Part shown: positions 33,446 to 44,106 of the stretch, one piece after another
Layout of the letters: each line of letters opens with the position of its first letter
How positions within the stretch are numbered: the stretch's first letter is position 1
Origin: Thermoguttaceae bacterium
GTDB taxonomy: Bacteria > Planctomycetota > Planctomycetia > Pirellulales > Thermoguttaceae
Assembly: GCA_017441605.1 (NCBI GenBank)
Contig: JAFRXD010000062.1
Coordinates: 29,586 to 93,585 of the forward strand
DNA: 64,000 nt
Direction of reading: 5' to 3'
The notes under the pieces: generated by a model
The model's database searches: none
Seen by the model: only the letters and a program-made list of their open reading frames with translations
What the model was told of the DNA's origin: nothing
Made by a program: the position numbers and the translations under genes

Positions 33446-36400
33446 ATGAACTCCAATCCCTCCCATCGCGGTTTGTTCGACCTCTTTCGCTCCTTTGGAA
33501 AGGCGCGATCTCCCGAGAAGAAAGCACGCGCGGCGAAGCCGCGCTCGCTGCGCGTCGAGTCCCTCGAAGATCGGCAGCTGCTTAGCGCCACGCCTTATGA
33601 GACGGCGATCGACGACTCTCTTCTTGGCGCGGAGTTGGTCGCGTCGCTTTCGGATCCTTACGTTCCTGAAGGAAACGGATTACGTCTGATTGGCGGCGCC
33701 ACAGTCAACGGAGACTCCGAGGACGTGGTAAGCGCCGAGCTTATTAAATACGGTCAGGACCCGGATAACGTCGATCCGAATTTTATATTTAATTTGAGCG
33801 GCAATTCGGCTTCTACGCACACCCTTTATCTCGATTTTTGGGGAGGCACAAGTAAGATCGAAACCGCCGCTGGTCCGAGAAAATATGGTCCTGACGGAGA
33901 CGGCGTGGTTACGACGCCTATGTACTCCGGAGTCGGCGATACCGATCCAAATTCTTTTTCAAACGACGAACTTCGAGATATATTTGAGATTTGGCTCCGC
34001 GTCAAGGAGTATTACGCGCCTTTTGACGTCAACGTAACGACAAAATTGCCCGCCGCAGGGGAATTGAGCAAGGATTCCGCTACCGACGACGTCTTTGGAT
34101 TAAGAGTCGCTATTGGAGGAAGCGATCTCACTTGGTATCACCCTGGAGAGACAACGCATAAGTCGGCTGGGGTAACCTTCACTTGGAGCGGTCGAGGAAC
34201 AGATAATAGAATCGAGTCGCCTTACACGTTCGATTGTCCCCAAGATCAGTGCGTTTACGTTTTCGTTAACGGAGGGAGAGACGCGTGGAGCGTCGCTCGC
34301 ACCGTCGCCCATGAAACGGGGCACGCGCTCGGACTTTCGCACGACGGAATCACGAACGCGGACGACGCGGTCGTCAATAACGCCTACTATGATGGAACTG
34401 ACGACTGGGGTCCGATAATGGGATCGAACGGCGGTGATAAATTGTACCAGTGGTCAATGGGCGAGTATCCCAACGCGTGTCAATGGTACACGAACGATAC
34501 CAGAGAACCTGGCGAGGATACCAAAAAATTTGTGGATCTCAATGGCGATCCGGAGCAAGAAGACGACGTCGCCGTTATTGCCACTACCCTCGGTTATGTA
34601 AGCGACGATCATTCCGACTGGATCATGGGCGCGACTCCGGTCATTTCGGGCGGATCCGAAGTTTTGGGACAAGGACTCATTGGGCGAACGGCAACGGGCG
34701 GTTACGACGTCGACTTTTTCGAAATCAACTCTCCCGGTTCGATCGATATTACTATCGGAGGTATTGGCGCTTACGTTACTAATCTGGACGTTTTGGCAAC
34801 TCTCTACGACTCGACCGGAAACTTAATTCAGACCTTTGACGATACCAACAAACTTTATGTGAAAGCGAGTATTCCCGCCGCCGGAACTTATTACCTATCT
34901 GTCGAGGGAACGGGAACCGTTGACTCCTGGGGCGATATCGTTTCCACCAAATACGGTAGTATGGGCGAGTACTCGATCGTCCTAAACGCGATTGATTGGG
35001 TTACGTACGATCTCTCCGACCCCGCCGCGGCGCTTTACGACACGTTCCAACTCGATACGCGCGCCGGTATGTCGGCGGGGACCGTTACGAGCGTTTTGTC
35101 CGGTTGGGACGACGGGACGAGTTCCTGGGTCGACATTTGGACGACGGGCAACCTGAAGCTCGGCGGAGAAGTCGATATTTTGGGTCAAGACTCGGTCGCC
35201 GAAACGCTTTACATCACCGCGAACGCGATGACCGACCTAGGTCTCGCGGCGTTCGACGGCGGAACGACTTGGGACGATACCCTCTACGTCGCCGGAACGC
35301 TGGGCAACGACGAGTTCACCGTCGACTCGACCACGTCGATTATCACCGTTCCGCTCTATCCGACCAACCCCTACGCCGGGCTCTTGGCGCGCGCGGAAAA
35401 GGTTTACGGCGCGACCAGCCCGAAGTACCTGCGCCTCGAAGCCTACTATAACGCCTGCTACGATCGCCTTAAGACCCTCGTTACCACGACCGTCGTCGCG
35501 GATAGCGGAAGCGTCGAGCTGACAGGCGGCGCGACCGTCCTTTTCCGGGGCGCGTCCGACGTTACCGTCAACGGCGACGACGGCGACGACTTCTTCGTCG
35601 TCAAGTCCCTGAACCTCGACTGGACCTTCTCCGGCGACAACGGGGACGACACCGTCGACTTCCAAAACGTCGCCGACGGCATTACGATCGACCTCGGCTC
35701 GACCGACGCGCAAACCCCGATTAAGAACGACATTGGAACCCTGACCCTCGCCGACGCGTTCTTCGGGCTCGTCGGTTCCGCCGGGGACGACTCGATCGTC
35801 GGCGCCCCGACCGGTAACCAAATCGACGGGTTCGGTGGAAACGACTCCGTCGTTCTGACCGGCGGCGACAACGACCTCGCGCTCCGCGACGGCGAGCAAT
35901 CGGTCGTCGTCAACGGGGACGGAATCAACTTGATCGCCCTAACGAACGCCGACAATTCCATCGTCAATTGCTTTGGCGTTACCGATTTGGGAACCGTCGA
36001 TCTCGTCGCCGACGGCGATAAGATCGCGATCTTCGGCGGCAAGGGAACTTATATCGTCGATATTGACGGCGACGAGGCGAGCGTCTCACTCCTTGGCGCG
36101 ACGAAGGTCGACGCCGTCGTTCTCGGCGATCTCGCGACCGTCAAGACCGGCGCGGGCGACGACGTAATCGGCGTCATTGGCGACTTCGCGACCGTTGTTA
36201 CCGACGGCGGCGACGACGATATTACCGTGTTCGGCGATCTCGCCGAGGTTTACGCCGACGGCGGAAACGACGTTATCGACGTAATCGGCGACTTCGCGAC
36301 TATTTTTGGCGGTTTCGGCGACAACGTTATCGACGCGACTGGCGACTACGCTAAGATTTACGCCCTGACCGGAGCCGATAAAGTTACCGTCGTCGGCGAC

Positions 36401-37105
36401 TACGCCAACGTCAAGACGGACGGCGGAAACGACGACGTCGCGGTAACCGGCGACTACGCCAAGATCTATACCGACGGCGGCGACGACGTCGTCTTCGCGA
36501 CCGGCGACTTCGCCGAGATCAAGACCGACGGCGGAAACGACGCCGTTACCCTCGTCGGCGCCAACGCCAAGGTCTATCTCGGGCGAGGCGACGACTCCAT
36601 TATCGTCGGCGACCTGGGCATGGGCGGACCGGTCGGCGGAAACTTCGTCGACGCCGATGGCGGAAACGACATTATTTTCGCCGCCAACGCTAGCGGAGCC
36701 AATACCTTCCGTCTCGGCTCCGGAAACGACGTCGCGATCGGAAGCGCCGGAGACGACGATATTCGCGCCGAAGGCGGTTACAACGTCATGATTGGGCTCG
36801 CGGGCGCCGACCGGATCCAAGCCGGTTGCGGCGGGCGCAATATCATGGTCGGCTCGACCCCCGACAATCTCGTCGCCGCGAACGCGATGACCCCCGCGCA
36901 AATCGATCAGTTGCGCGACGATATTTTCGCCAACTGGAAAGATCGCAAATCCGATCCCGACGACGTCCTCGCCATTATCGGAACGACCGCGATCGCCGAC
37001 GGCGACCAGGACGTCCTTAAGAAGGACTCCCGCCGCGACGTCGTCTTTATGGATCCCGAGGACACGGATCGCGACCAACGCGATTGGTGGAGTTGGTGGT
37101 GGTAA
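33446..37105 (+). CDS. Giant LEPR-XLL exported zinc metalloprotease with RTX-like repeats
   Basis: 1219 residues. The N-terminus carries the planctomycete export signature SLRVESLEDRQLLSATPYE (about 33-51). The catalytic part (about 115-330) has the zincin motif AHETGHALGLSH near residue 290, with three zinc-binding histidines (HExxHxxGxxH). A pre-peptidase (PPC)-like beta domain follows (about 415-510), then beta-rich segments, and from about 690 a long series of Gly/Asp-rich repeats of ~20 residues (GDYAKIYTDGGDDVV type) resembling calcium-binding RTX repeats. The end is unusually tryptophan-rich (DWWSWWW). It is probably secreted or surface bound. AAGGA precedes ATG 33446, and a strong terminator follows at 37168. 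Confidence 0.88.
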   Translation: MNSNPSHRGLFDLFRSFGKARSPEKKARAAKPRSLRVESLEDRQLLSATPYETAIDDSLLGAELVASLSDPYVPEGNGLRLIGGATVNGDSEDVVSAELIKYGQDPDNVDPNFIFNLSGNSASTHTLYLDFWGGTSKIETAAGPRKYGPDGDGVVTTPMYSGVGDTDPNSFSNDELRDIFEIWLRVKEYYAPFDVNVTTKLPAAGELSKDSATDDVFGLRVAIGGSDLTWYHPGETTHKSAGVTFTWSGRGTDNRIESPYTFDCPQDQCVYVFVNGGRDAWSVARTVAHETGHALGLSHDGITNADDAVVNNAYYDGTDDWGPIMGSNGGDKLYQWSMGEYPNACQWYTNDTREPGEDTKKFVDLNGDPEQEDDVAVIATTLGYVSDDHSDWIMGATPVISGGSEVLGQGLIGRTATGGYDVDFFEINSPGSIDITIGGIGAYVTNLDVLATLYDSTGNLIQTFDDTNKLYVKASIPAAGTYYLSVEGTGTVDSWGDIVSTKYGSMGEYSIVLNAIDWVTYDLSDPAAALYDTFQLDTRAGMSAGTVTSVLSGWDDGTSSWVDIWTTGNLKLGGEVDILGQDSVAETLYITANAMTDLGLAAFDGGTTWDDTLYVAGTLGNDEFTVDSTTSIITVPLYPTNPYAGLLARAEKVYGATSPKYLRLEAYYNACYDRLKTLVTTTVVADSGSVELTGGATVLFRGASDVTVNGDDGDDFFVVKSLNLDWTFSGDNGDDTVDFQNVADGITIDLGSTDAQTPIKNDIGTLTLADAFFGLVGSAGDDSIVGAPTGNQIDGFGGNDSVVLTGGDNDLALRDGEQSVVVNGDGINLIALTNADNSIVNCFGVTDLGTVDLVADGDKIAIFGGKGTYIVDIDGDEASVSLLGATKVDAVVLGDLATVKTGAGDDVIGVIGDFATVVTDGGDDDITVFGDLAEVYADGGNDVIDVIGDFATIFGGFGDNVIDATGDYAKIYALTGADKVTVVGDYANVKTDGGNDDVAVTGDYAKIYTDGGDDVVFATGDFAEIKTDGGNDAVTLVGANAKVYLGRGDDSIIVGDLGMGGPVGGNFVDADGGNDIIFAANASGANTFRLGSGNDVAIGSAGDDDIRAEGGYNVMIGLAGADRIQAGCGGRNIMVGSTPDNLVAANAMTPAQIDQLRDDIFANWKDRKSDPDDVLAIIGTTAIADGDQDVLKKDSRRDVVFMDPEDTDRDQRDWWSWWW

Positions 37106-37167
37106 TCGCCGACCGTAAGGCGGTTTGAGTCTCTTTGCCGAGGCTCGAATCGCCGTTCGTTATCCGC

Positions 37168-37200
37168 GACCGGAGGGCAAGGCTCGCCCTCCGGTCCTTT
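37168..37200 (+). terminator. Terminator after the giant metalloprotease
   Basis: GACCGGAGGGC (37168-37178) pairs perfectly with GCCCTCCGGTC (37186-37196), followed by CTTTCCTT. The T tract is short and interrupted. Confidence 0.7.
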
Positions 37201-37233
37201 CCTTAAACCGCAAACCTCAACTAAGGTCGTCGC

Positions 37234-39582
37234 ATGAAGTCGCGCAAAGATCGCAATCGCGCCCGTTTCCTTCGCTTCGAGAGACTCGAAGACCGAGAGT
37301 TGTTCTCCGTCTCCAAAGGTCTCGACGCCGCGTCGTTCGACGCGCTCCAAGCGAGCTATCCCGGGTTCGACTATTCCGGCGTCTCCGCCTCCGACGTCCT
37401 CGTTCTCGACGCGACGTCCGGAATCGACGCCGCGAACTTGCGCGAGGCGATCAATCTCGCGCGATCCCGCGCCGGCGCCGACGTCGTCGCGATCAAGACC
37501 CCCGAAGAAGGCGCGACGATTGCCTTTGCGTCCGCTTCCGACGCCTTCTCGATTTCCGATTCCTCCCCCGTCGCCGTCGTCGCGCTCGGCGGGAAACTGA
37601 CGATCGACGCGGGCGGCAAGTCGCGCGTCTTTACCGTTGGCAAGACCTCCTATCTCGAACTCGGCGGACTCGTCTTAAAGAACGGCTCCGCGACCAACGG
37701 CGGCGCGATTCTAAGCCAAGGAAACCTTTTGCTCGACGGCGTTTGGCTCTCGAGCAACGTCGCGACCTCCGACGGGGGCGCTATCTATAACTCCGGCGAG
37801 TTGACCGTTGTCAACTCGATTGTCAGCGGGAACCGCTCCGGCGGAAACGGCGGCGGCGTCTATTCGACCGGAACTTACGTAAACGACGATTCAGTAACCG
37901 AACAACTCTTTATTAACGCGACGATTACCGGCAACGTCGCCTCCGGTTACGGCGGGGGCGTCTACTTCAAGGGAACCGACGAGAATTTCGACGTTTTCGC
38001 CGAGGCGAACTTCCAAAATACGATCGTCGTCCAAAACCGGTCCGCGTCCACGACCTGCGACGTCAATATTTACAACTCCATTTTCTACAACAAATTCGAG
38101 TTCGACGGGCAGACCTTCGAATTCGAGGAGCCGGTCGCCGCGCTGATCGACGGAACCAATAACCTGTCGACCTTTGCCTATTGGCTCTCCTCGTTCGACG
38201 AAGAGGATCCCGACTTCGTCGATACGAACAAGCGATACAACGAGTCGATTCCCCTATTCGAACGAGACTACGATTTCAACGCGCGCGTCGAGGGAGACTA
38301 CTCGCTCTATAATTCGAGCGTCTCCCAAGCGATAAACTCCGGCTCGACCGCGCTTCCGACTTATCGCGACGGCAATTTGCTCGCCCAAGATTTTGCCGGC
38401 TCCGCGAGAAAGAAAGGGGGCGCGGTCGACGTCGGAGCCTACGAGGCGGACTCCAACTCCCTCGATCTGCGAACTTACGACGGCGCAGTTTCCTCCGCGA
38501 CCCAAATCGTCGCCGGGGAGCGCCTAACCCTCTCCGACGTCCGCGTCGCCAACGTCGGGGACTCAAACGTCGACTCCCTCGTCCTTCGGTTCTTCGCGTC
38601 CCTCGACGGAACCCTCGAATCGAGCGATATCGCCCTTGGTTCCGCGACGCTCAATAGCCTCCTCCCCGGCGAGGAGCGCTCCTTCGCCACCGGTCCCCTC
38701 GCGACCGACCGGCTAACCCCCGGCGCGAGCTATCTCCTTATGTGGCGCGTCGAAACGACCGGGGACGCCAATTCCGCCAACAACGTCGGAGCGCTATCGA
38801 CGCCGATTTCGATTTTCACCGAAGAAACGAGCCCGACGACCGTCCCCTTCGCGCTCGAGTCCTATTCGATCCAAACCGGTTCCTCGCTCTATCTCGCGCT
38901 CGCGCCCGACTTTGTTCCCCCGAGTAACGTCGCGTATCGATTCGACTACGGCGCCGGGGTTTACGTCGAAGGCTCCCCGAACGCCTGGCTCGATCCGAAG
39001 GCGCTTCCCTCGACCCCGGGGGAGACCGCGATTCGCGTCAAGGTCCTCGATTTGGACGCGAACAAAGTCGTCGCGTCCGGCTCGGTTCCCCTGACCGTCT
39101 CGAAAGTTCCGCCGACTTTAACGATCGATTCGGAAACCCTGATGGACGGAAACGCGATTCGACTGAAATTCGTCGCGAACTCCCCGATCGGAGCTCCCGC
39201 GATCGCGAGTTGGAGAATCGAATGGAGCGACGAATCGGTTGACTCTTACGACGCGCTTGGAAACGAACTGACCGTCGCTCATTATTTTAGCTCCGGCGTT
39301 CCGACCGTCGGCGCGATCGCGACGATAACCCTGACCGACGCCGACGGGTTTTCGGCGTCCTATTCCATTAACGCGAACATTCTCGCCGCCCGCCGCGCCG
39401 TCGGCTCAATCCCCGCCGAGACTCCGACGTCGCGAAGCGTCAAGGACGGAGCGGGCGGCGAGACGTCAAACCCCGCCGCGTTCGGAACCGGCGTTGACGA
39501 GCGAACCGAACCGACGGTCGCTTGGGTTCCGGACGCGGCGCTCGACCTCGATCCCCTTAAGAAGAAGCGTCGACGCGCCTAG
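37234..39582 (+). CDS. LEPR-XLL exported beta-helix / CARDB-type surface protein
   Basis: 782 residues. The export signature is FERLEDRELFSVS (about 14-26). Residues 55-360 form a right-handed parallel beta-helix of the polymorphic outer-membrane type, with repeated GG[AG][IV]Y and TNGG / SGNGG motifs (SATNGGAILSQG, TSDGGAIYNSG, GGNGGGVYSTG, GYGGGVYFKG) and a choice-of-anchor-like end (GAYEAD). A CARDB-like adhesion domain follows (about 410-530), then Ig/PKD-like segments. The C-terminus is basic (DPLKKKRRRA). Probably a cell-surface adhesin or structural protein. Starts with AAGG upstream of ATG 37234. Confidence 0.85.
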   Translation: MKSRKDRNRARFLRFERLEDRELFSVSKGLDAASFDALQASYPGFDYSGVSASDVLVLDATSGIDAANLREAINLARSRAGADVVAIKTPEEGATIAFASASDAFSISDSSPVAVVALGGKLTIDAGGKSRVFTVGKTSYLELGGLVLKNGSATNGGAILSQGNLLLDGVWLSSNVATSDGGAIYNSGELTVVNSIVSGNRSGGNGGGVYSTGTYVNDDSVTEQLFINATITGNVASGYGGGVYFKGTDENFDVFAEANFQNTIVVQNRSASTTCDVNIYNSIFYNKFEFDGQTFEFEEPVAALIDGTNNLSTFAYWLSSFDEEDPDFVDTNKRYNESIPLFERDYDFNARVEGDYSLYNSSVSQAINSGSTALPTYRDGNLLAQDFAGSARKKGGAVDVGAYEADSNSLDLRTYDGAVSSATQIVAGERLTLSDVRVANVGDSNVDSLVLRFFASLDGTLESSDIALGSATLNSLLPGEERSFATGPLATDRLTPGASYLLMWRVETTGDANSANNVGALSTPISIFTEETSPTTVPFALESYSIQTGSSLYLALAPDFVPPSNVAYRFDYGAGVYVEGSPNAWLDPKALPSTPGETAIRVKVLDLDANKVVASGSVPLTVSKVPPTLTIDSETLMDGNAIRLKFVANSPIGAPAIASWRIEWSDESVDSYDALGNELTVAHYFSSGVPTVGAIATITLTDADGFSASYSINANILAARRAVGSIPAETPTSRSVKDGAGGETSNPAAFGTGVDERTEPTVAWVPDAALDLDPLKKKRRRA

Positions 39583-39670
39583 CGCCCGACAGTAACACAA
39601 GAACAATTTTGCGTTTTGACGCGCCTAGCGAACTCCGCCCGCGCGCGTCTTTCAATTAACCCGAGAACGA

Positions 39671-39700
39671 CGGGGACTTCGCCAAAGAGCGAAGTCCCCG
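39671..39700 (+). other. Perfect 12-base hairpin without a T tract
   Basis: CGGGGACTTCGC (39671-39682) pairs exactly with GCGAAGTCCCCG (39689-39700) around a 6-base loop, 27 bases before the start of the next gene. No T run follows. It could end the upstream transcript, stabilise its 3' end, or control the gene below. Confidence 0.6.
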
Positions 39701-39726
39701 CGTCGCGACTATGAACGGAGTTTACG

Positions 39727-42700
39727 TTGAAACCGAACCGTCCCGAACGTCGTCTTTTGGATCTCTTCCGCGCCCGCAACTCCCGGTCCGAAGCCAAGAA
39801 AGCGCCGAAATCGCGCGCGCTTAGGATCGAAGGGCTCGAGGAGCGGCAGCTGCTGAGCGCGACCACTTGCGACGAACAAGCGTTTTCGTCGTCCGACGCG
39901 GTCGAAGCGCGCGCCGCCAACTCGCTCGCGAACAATTCTAACGGTCCTTCTTTAAACGAGCTAATCGCGAATTCCATTGATTTGGGATATATTTCCAATC
40001 GTCTTTGGTTGGACGAATCGCTCTCCGACGGCAACGAAGTCGTTTACTATGCGTTTTCACTCGACGGCGAATTCGACGATGAAAATTGTATCGCGTTATT
40101 GGTCGATCAAGAACCCGACTTCGATCTTGATTTGGTCGTTTACAATTCGTTCGGAGACCCAATCGCCTCGTCTGCGGGAACCTCAGGCGACGAAGTAATT
40201 TACATTGAGAATTGGGAGAACGGCGATTATTTCGCCGAAGTTCGCAATAAGGTCCCCGGTGGAAGAGGGGGTTGGTACTGTTTCGTTATAGACGCTCCGC
40301 AAACCTATGAAGAAAGAGGTCCTTTGATTTCGGTCGAAGTCGTCGAGCCAAAGGTTGAAGTAACGATCGGTTCGCTGAGCAATTCGTCTCAATACATATT
40401 GCAGTACGGAACGGACATTTCATTCAACGAGTTCTCGCAGAAAACATTTTCGTCCGCCGGAACCTATGAGCTATCGAATTTGCCTCTCAACGAGACGGTC
40501 TATTTTCGCGTCAAGGCGACTTGGCCCCAATACGACGACAGCGAGTGGACCAGAACGAGCGCGTTCATTACGAACCCCGACGCGTTTGAACCAAATTATT
40601 CTAAGGAAAAGGCTTACGACTTGGGGACGGTGATCGAGACCGTCAATCTCAATCTCAATCTAAGCTCCTGTTTCGACGAAGATTGGCTATGCTTTACAAC
40701 CCTCGCGAACGGTTGCGAGGACAACTATGTTCGCCTAACTTACGATCCGATAGCGAATAGTGACGTGTGTTGCGAATTATATCGTCTGTGGGAATTCGAC
40801 GACGGCGATCGATATTATTCCTTTGAAAAAGGAACCGAACCGGTATCCGGATCCGAATCGTTTGATTTCAATAATTTGCCCGCCGGGACATATTACCTCC
40901 TCGTCCATAATAACGCCCCGAGTTTTGGCTCCCAAGGCGGTTTTTATTCCTTGGAAATTTCCCCTCCGACTCCCGTTGGCGAAAATGATTTGGAACCTCC
41001 CGTCGTCGACTGCTGGAGCGTGGGCGATCCAAAAGGCGAGTCGATGGTCGACGTCGATATTGCCCCGGTAGAAAACGCGCAAGGATACGTTCTCCAATAT
41101 GGGACGGATCCGTCCTTTGAATCCTGTTCGACGGTATTTTATTACGACGCCTACGATTCGGAAACGGGAACGGGATTCCACACGCTCAAGGATCTAAGTC
41201 CCTGGACGAATTACTATCTAAGAGTAAAAGCGGTCGCGCCGGGACGCGCCGATTCCCCCTGGACCAGCGCGGTGTGGTCCGCCCCGAGTCTTTACGATCC
41301 TAACGATCAATTCGAACCGAACGACGCGTTGTCGACTTCTTACGATTTAGGAACGATTATTGGAACTTCAACTATTTCCTCGTCCGTTACTTCGCGTTCC
41401 GATAGAGATTATTTTAAATTCACGTTGCCGATCAAAGGAGACTCGAATTCTTCCGTTACCCTGAGCGCCGATACGTTTGATCTTGTTTCGATCAATTTCC
41501 GAATTCGTAATTCGCAAGGAGTTTGGTTTAATTCTTCTTTCGCTAGCGGCGGAAAAAAAGTTTCCCTAAAAGATATGCCGGCCGGCGATTACTATATAGA
41601 GATTTATCACCAATGGACGTACGATCCCGTTCTTTATTCGTTGACCGTCGCGACGCCTTCGACGAGCGCGATTCGGCGTCCAATTCTGGCAATTTCCTCG
41701 CAAAATGCCGCTTCGATCTCCTTAAATATTGGCGCGGTTTCGGGGGCTAGCGAGTACGCGGTTCAATATAGCGTCAACCCGAATTTTCAAAACGCGACTA
41801 GCGTTTCATATTCAAGCGCCGGAAATAAGACCATTGCGAACCTTAGCCCATCGACGACCTATTATTTCCGGGTTCAAGCAAAATCGAGCGCGGGGGCTTC
41901 CGGTTGGTCGACGATAACCGCGACGACGGCGGACCAGTTCGAGCCGAACAACGCGAGAGCGTCCGCTTATGATCTTGGAACCTTAATAGGCGAATCAAGT
42001 TACAATGCGAATCTGCACAGCGGATCGGACGAGGATTATTATAAATTCGTCCTGACGGAAACTGGCAAATGGGACTCGCGCGTTGAGCTTGAGCACAACC
42101 GAGACAACTATTACTACGACTACTACGGATGCTTCGACTTCGACCTCGCTCTCTACGACGAATCGGGAGCGCTCGTCGGTAAATCGACCGATCGTCCGGG
42201 AATCGAAAAGATCTCGTTGAACGGACTGGGACCGGGGACTTATTATCTTCGCGTTTATAACTACGAGGACTCCAAACTTGGCGATAATTATCGATTAACG
42301 ATACGCGCCCCCGAACCGGATCCGAAACTCGCGAACCCGGTCGTTACTAGCTCCGTTACCAAGACCGCCGTCGTTCTGAAGATAACGGGCGTCGAAAACG
42401 CGACGCGATACGTAGTTCAGTACTCGACCGACCAGACCTTCGCGACGTTTACCGAAAAGGGTTACCCGACCGCCGGCTCCAAGACAGTTTCCGGCTTGAC
42501 TTCCGGAACGTCTTACTACTTCCGCCTCAAGGCGACCGCCGACGGATACGACGATTCCGATTGGGTATCCTTCGTCGCGACCACGACGAAGGATACTCTC
42601 GGCGCGCCGACCCTTGCCAAATCCGCGACCGCGACCGCTTCGATTACCGTTACTATCGGCGCGGTCGAGAACGCGGCCAACTACGTCCTCGAGTACTCGA

Positions 42701-44106
42701 AGAGTTCCAACTTCGCTTCGGCGACGACGAAAACCTATGCCTCCGCCGGTTCGAAGTCGATTACCGGGCTAACCGCCTCGACGACCTACTACTTCCGCGT
42801 CAAGGCGACCGCCGAGCGCTTCAACGATTCCGCCTGGACCTCGATCTCGGCGCGAACCCAAGACGAGACCGGGGAACAGCTTCCGGTTCCGACGATTACC
42901 GCGCTTTCCGGAACCAAAACCGCCCTAGTCGTTAAGTTCGACGCGGTCGACGGCGCCGCGAAGTACGTTCTAGAATACGCGACCGACGCGTCCTTCTCCG
43001 ACGCCGTCGCAAAGACTTATTCGACCGCCGGTTCCAAGACGATTACCGGTTTGACGACCGGAACGTGGTACTATGTCCGTTTAAAGGCGACCGCGACGGG
43101 GCGACCCGCCTCCGATTATACGCCGGTTAGAAAGATTTACACCGGCGGATCCTACGCTATGCCGTCGTTTACGTTCTCGGCGGTGAAAACGGCGGTCGTG
43201 CTCAATATCAAGCCGGGCAAAATCGACGCGACGCAAGGCGCTCCGGACAAGTACGTCGTCGAGTATAGCGAGAATCCCGATTTCTCGAACGCGAAGACGA
43301 AAACCGTTTCCCAGACCTATAACGAAGACGGATCGCTCAAAGATTGCAAACCGACGATTTCGGGTTTGACCTTTGGAACGAGCTACTACTTCCGCGTTAA
43401 GGCGACCGGGTCGCTCGGGAACGACTCCGCTTGGAACGCCAACAACGGCAAGACGATCGCCGCGGGGCAGCTCGCCGTTCCGACATTCTTCACTAGTAAA
43501 GTCGGCTCCGACTTTATCAACGTGAGGTGCTACAATTCGGCGAGCGCCTCCGGGTACGAAGTAATGTGTTCGACTAGCTCCGATTTCTCGGAGGTTCAAT
43601 ACGCCCAAACCTCCGCCTCTTCGGGCGTCGTTTCGATTACCGGCTTGAACCCGGAAACGAAGTATTACTACAAAGTTCGCGCCCTAGGGGACAACGTCTC
43701 GCGGGTCGACTCCTCCTGGTCCGTCATCGTCGGAAGCGCGACGACCAAAGAAGCCGCGCCCCTCCCGGCGCTCGACGCTCCGACCGCGACGACTTCCGCG
43801 ACCAAGACGGCGATCGTCGTTAAGATCGTCGCCGTCGAGAACGCGACGAACTACGTTCTCGAGTACGGAACCGATCCGACGTTTGAGACTTTCTCGACCA
43901 AGACTTACGCGACGGTCGGGGCCAAAACCCTCTCCGGGCTCGCTTCGGGAAAGACCTACTATCTTCGTTTAAAAGCGACCGCGAGCGGTTATTCCGACTC
44001 TATCTGGACGCCCTTTAGCGTTCGAACGATCGGACCGGTGGCGGCGCCGGTCGTTACCTGTTCGACGACGAAATCGGCCGTCGTGCTTAATATCGGAAGT
44101 GTTTAA
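39727..44106 (+). CDS. LEPR-XLL exported PPC/fibronectin-III repeat protein, truncated by an in-frame stop
   Basis: 1459 residues before TAA at 44104-44106. TTG start with CGGAG six bases upstream. Signature RIEGLEERQLLSATT (about 37-51). The first half alternates fibronectin-III-like domains with PPC-type domains starting [DN]xFEPN (EPNYSKEKAYDLGT, EPNDALSTSYDLGT, EPNNARASAYDLGT). The second half is a row of about six ~90-residue FN3 repeats with TYYFRVKAT motifs and the consensus KTISGLTSGTTYYFRVKA. Probably a cell-surface adhesin. The frame continues for 98 codons past the TAA and ends in the same tail as the next gene, so the stop looks like a recent point mutation. Confidence 0.85.
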   Translation: MKPNRPERRLLDLFRARNSRSEAKKAPKSRALRIEGLEERQLLSATTCDEQAFSSSDAVEARAANSLANNSNGPSLNELIANSIDLGYISNRLWLDESLSDGNEVVYYAFSLDGEFDDENCIALLVDQEPDFDLDLVVYNSFGDPIASSAGTSGDEVIYIENWENGDYFAEVRNKVPGGRGGWYCFVIDAPQTYEERGPLISVEVVEPKVEVTIGSLSNSSQYILQYGTDISFNEFSQKTFSSAGTYELSNLPLNETVYFRVKATWPQYDDSEWTRTSAFITNPDAFEPNYSKEKAYDLGTVIETVNLNLNLSSCFDEDWLCFTTLANGCEDNYVRLTYDPIANSDVCCELYRLWEFDDGDRYYSFEKGTEPVSGSESFDFNNLPAGTYYLLVHNNAPSFGSQGGFYSLEISPPTPVGENDLEPPVVDCWSVGDPKGESMVDVDIAPVENAQGYVLQYGTDPSFESCSTVFYYDAYDSETGTGFHTLKDLSPWTNYYLRVKAVAPGRADSPWTSAVWSAPSLYDPNDQFEPNDALSTSYDLGTIIGTSTISSSVTSRSDRDYFKFTLPIKGDSNSSVTLSADTFDLVSINFRIRNSQGVWFNSSFASGGKKVSLKDMPAGDYYIEIYHQWTYDPVLYSLTVATPSTSAIRRPILAISSQNAASISLNIGAVSGASEYAVQYSVNPNFQNATSVSYSSAGNKTIANLSPSTTYYFRVQAKSSAGASGWSTITATTADQFEPNNARASAYDLGTLIGESSYNANLHSGSDEDYYKFVLTETGKWDSRVELEHNRDNYYYDYYGCFDFDLALYDESGALVGKSTDRPGIEKISLNGLGPGTYYLRVYNYEDSKLGDNYRLTIRAPEPDPKLANPVVTSSVTKTAVVLKITGVENATRYVVQYSTDQTFATFTEKGYPTAGSKTVSGLTSGTSYYFRLKATADGYDDSDWVSFVATTTKDTLGAPTLAKSATATASITVTIGAVENAANYVLEYSKSSNFASATTKTYASAGSKSITGLTASTTYYFRVKATAERFNDSAWTSISARTQDETGEQLPVPTITALSGTKTALVVKFDAVDGAAKYVLEYATDASFSDAVAKTYSTAGSKTITGLTTGTWYYVRLKATATGRPASDYTPVRKIYTGGSYAMPSFTFSAVKTAVVLNIKPGKIDATQGAPDKYVVEYSENPDFSNAKTKTVSQTYNEDGSLKDCKPTISGLTFGTSYYFRVKATGSLGNDSAWNANNGKTIAAGQLAVPTFFTSKVGSDFINVRCYNSASASGYEVMCSTSSDFSEVQYAQTSASSGVVSITGLNPETKYYYKVRALGDNVSRVDSSWSVIVGSATTKEAAPLPALDAPTATTSATKTAIVVKIVAVENATNYVLEYGTDPTFETFSTKTYATVGAKTLSGLASGKTYYLRLKATASGYSDSIWTPFSVRTIGPVAAPVVTCSTTKSAVVLNIGSV

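Noticed and set aside
36086..37078. Long minus-strand open frame inside the RTX-like repeats
   Set aside because: A mirror of the Gly/Asp repeat coding on the plus strand; Val/Gly/Asp periodicity reflects the repeats, and no start signal is present.
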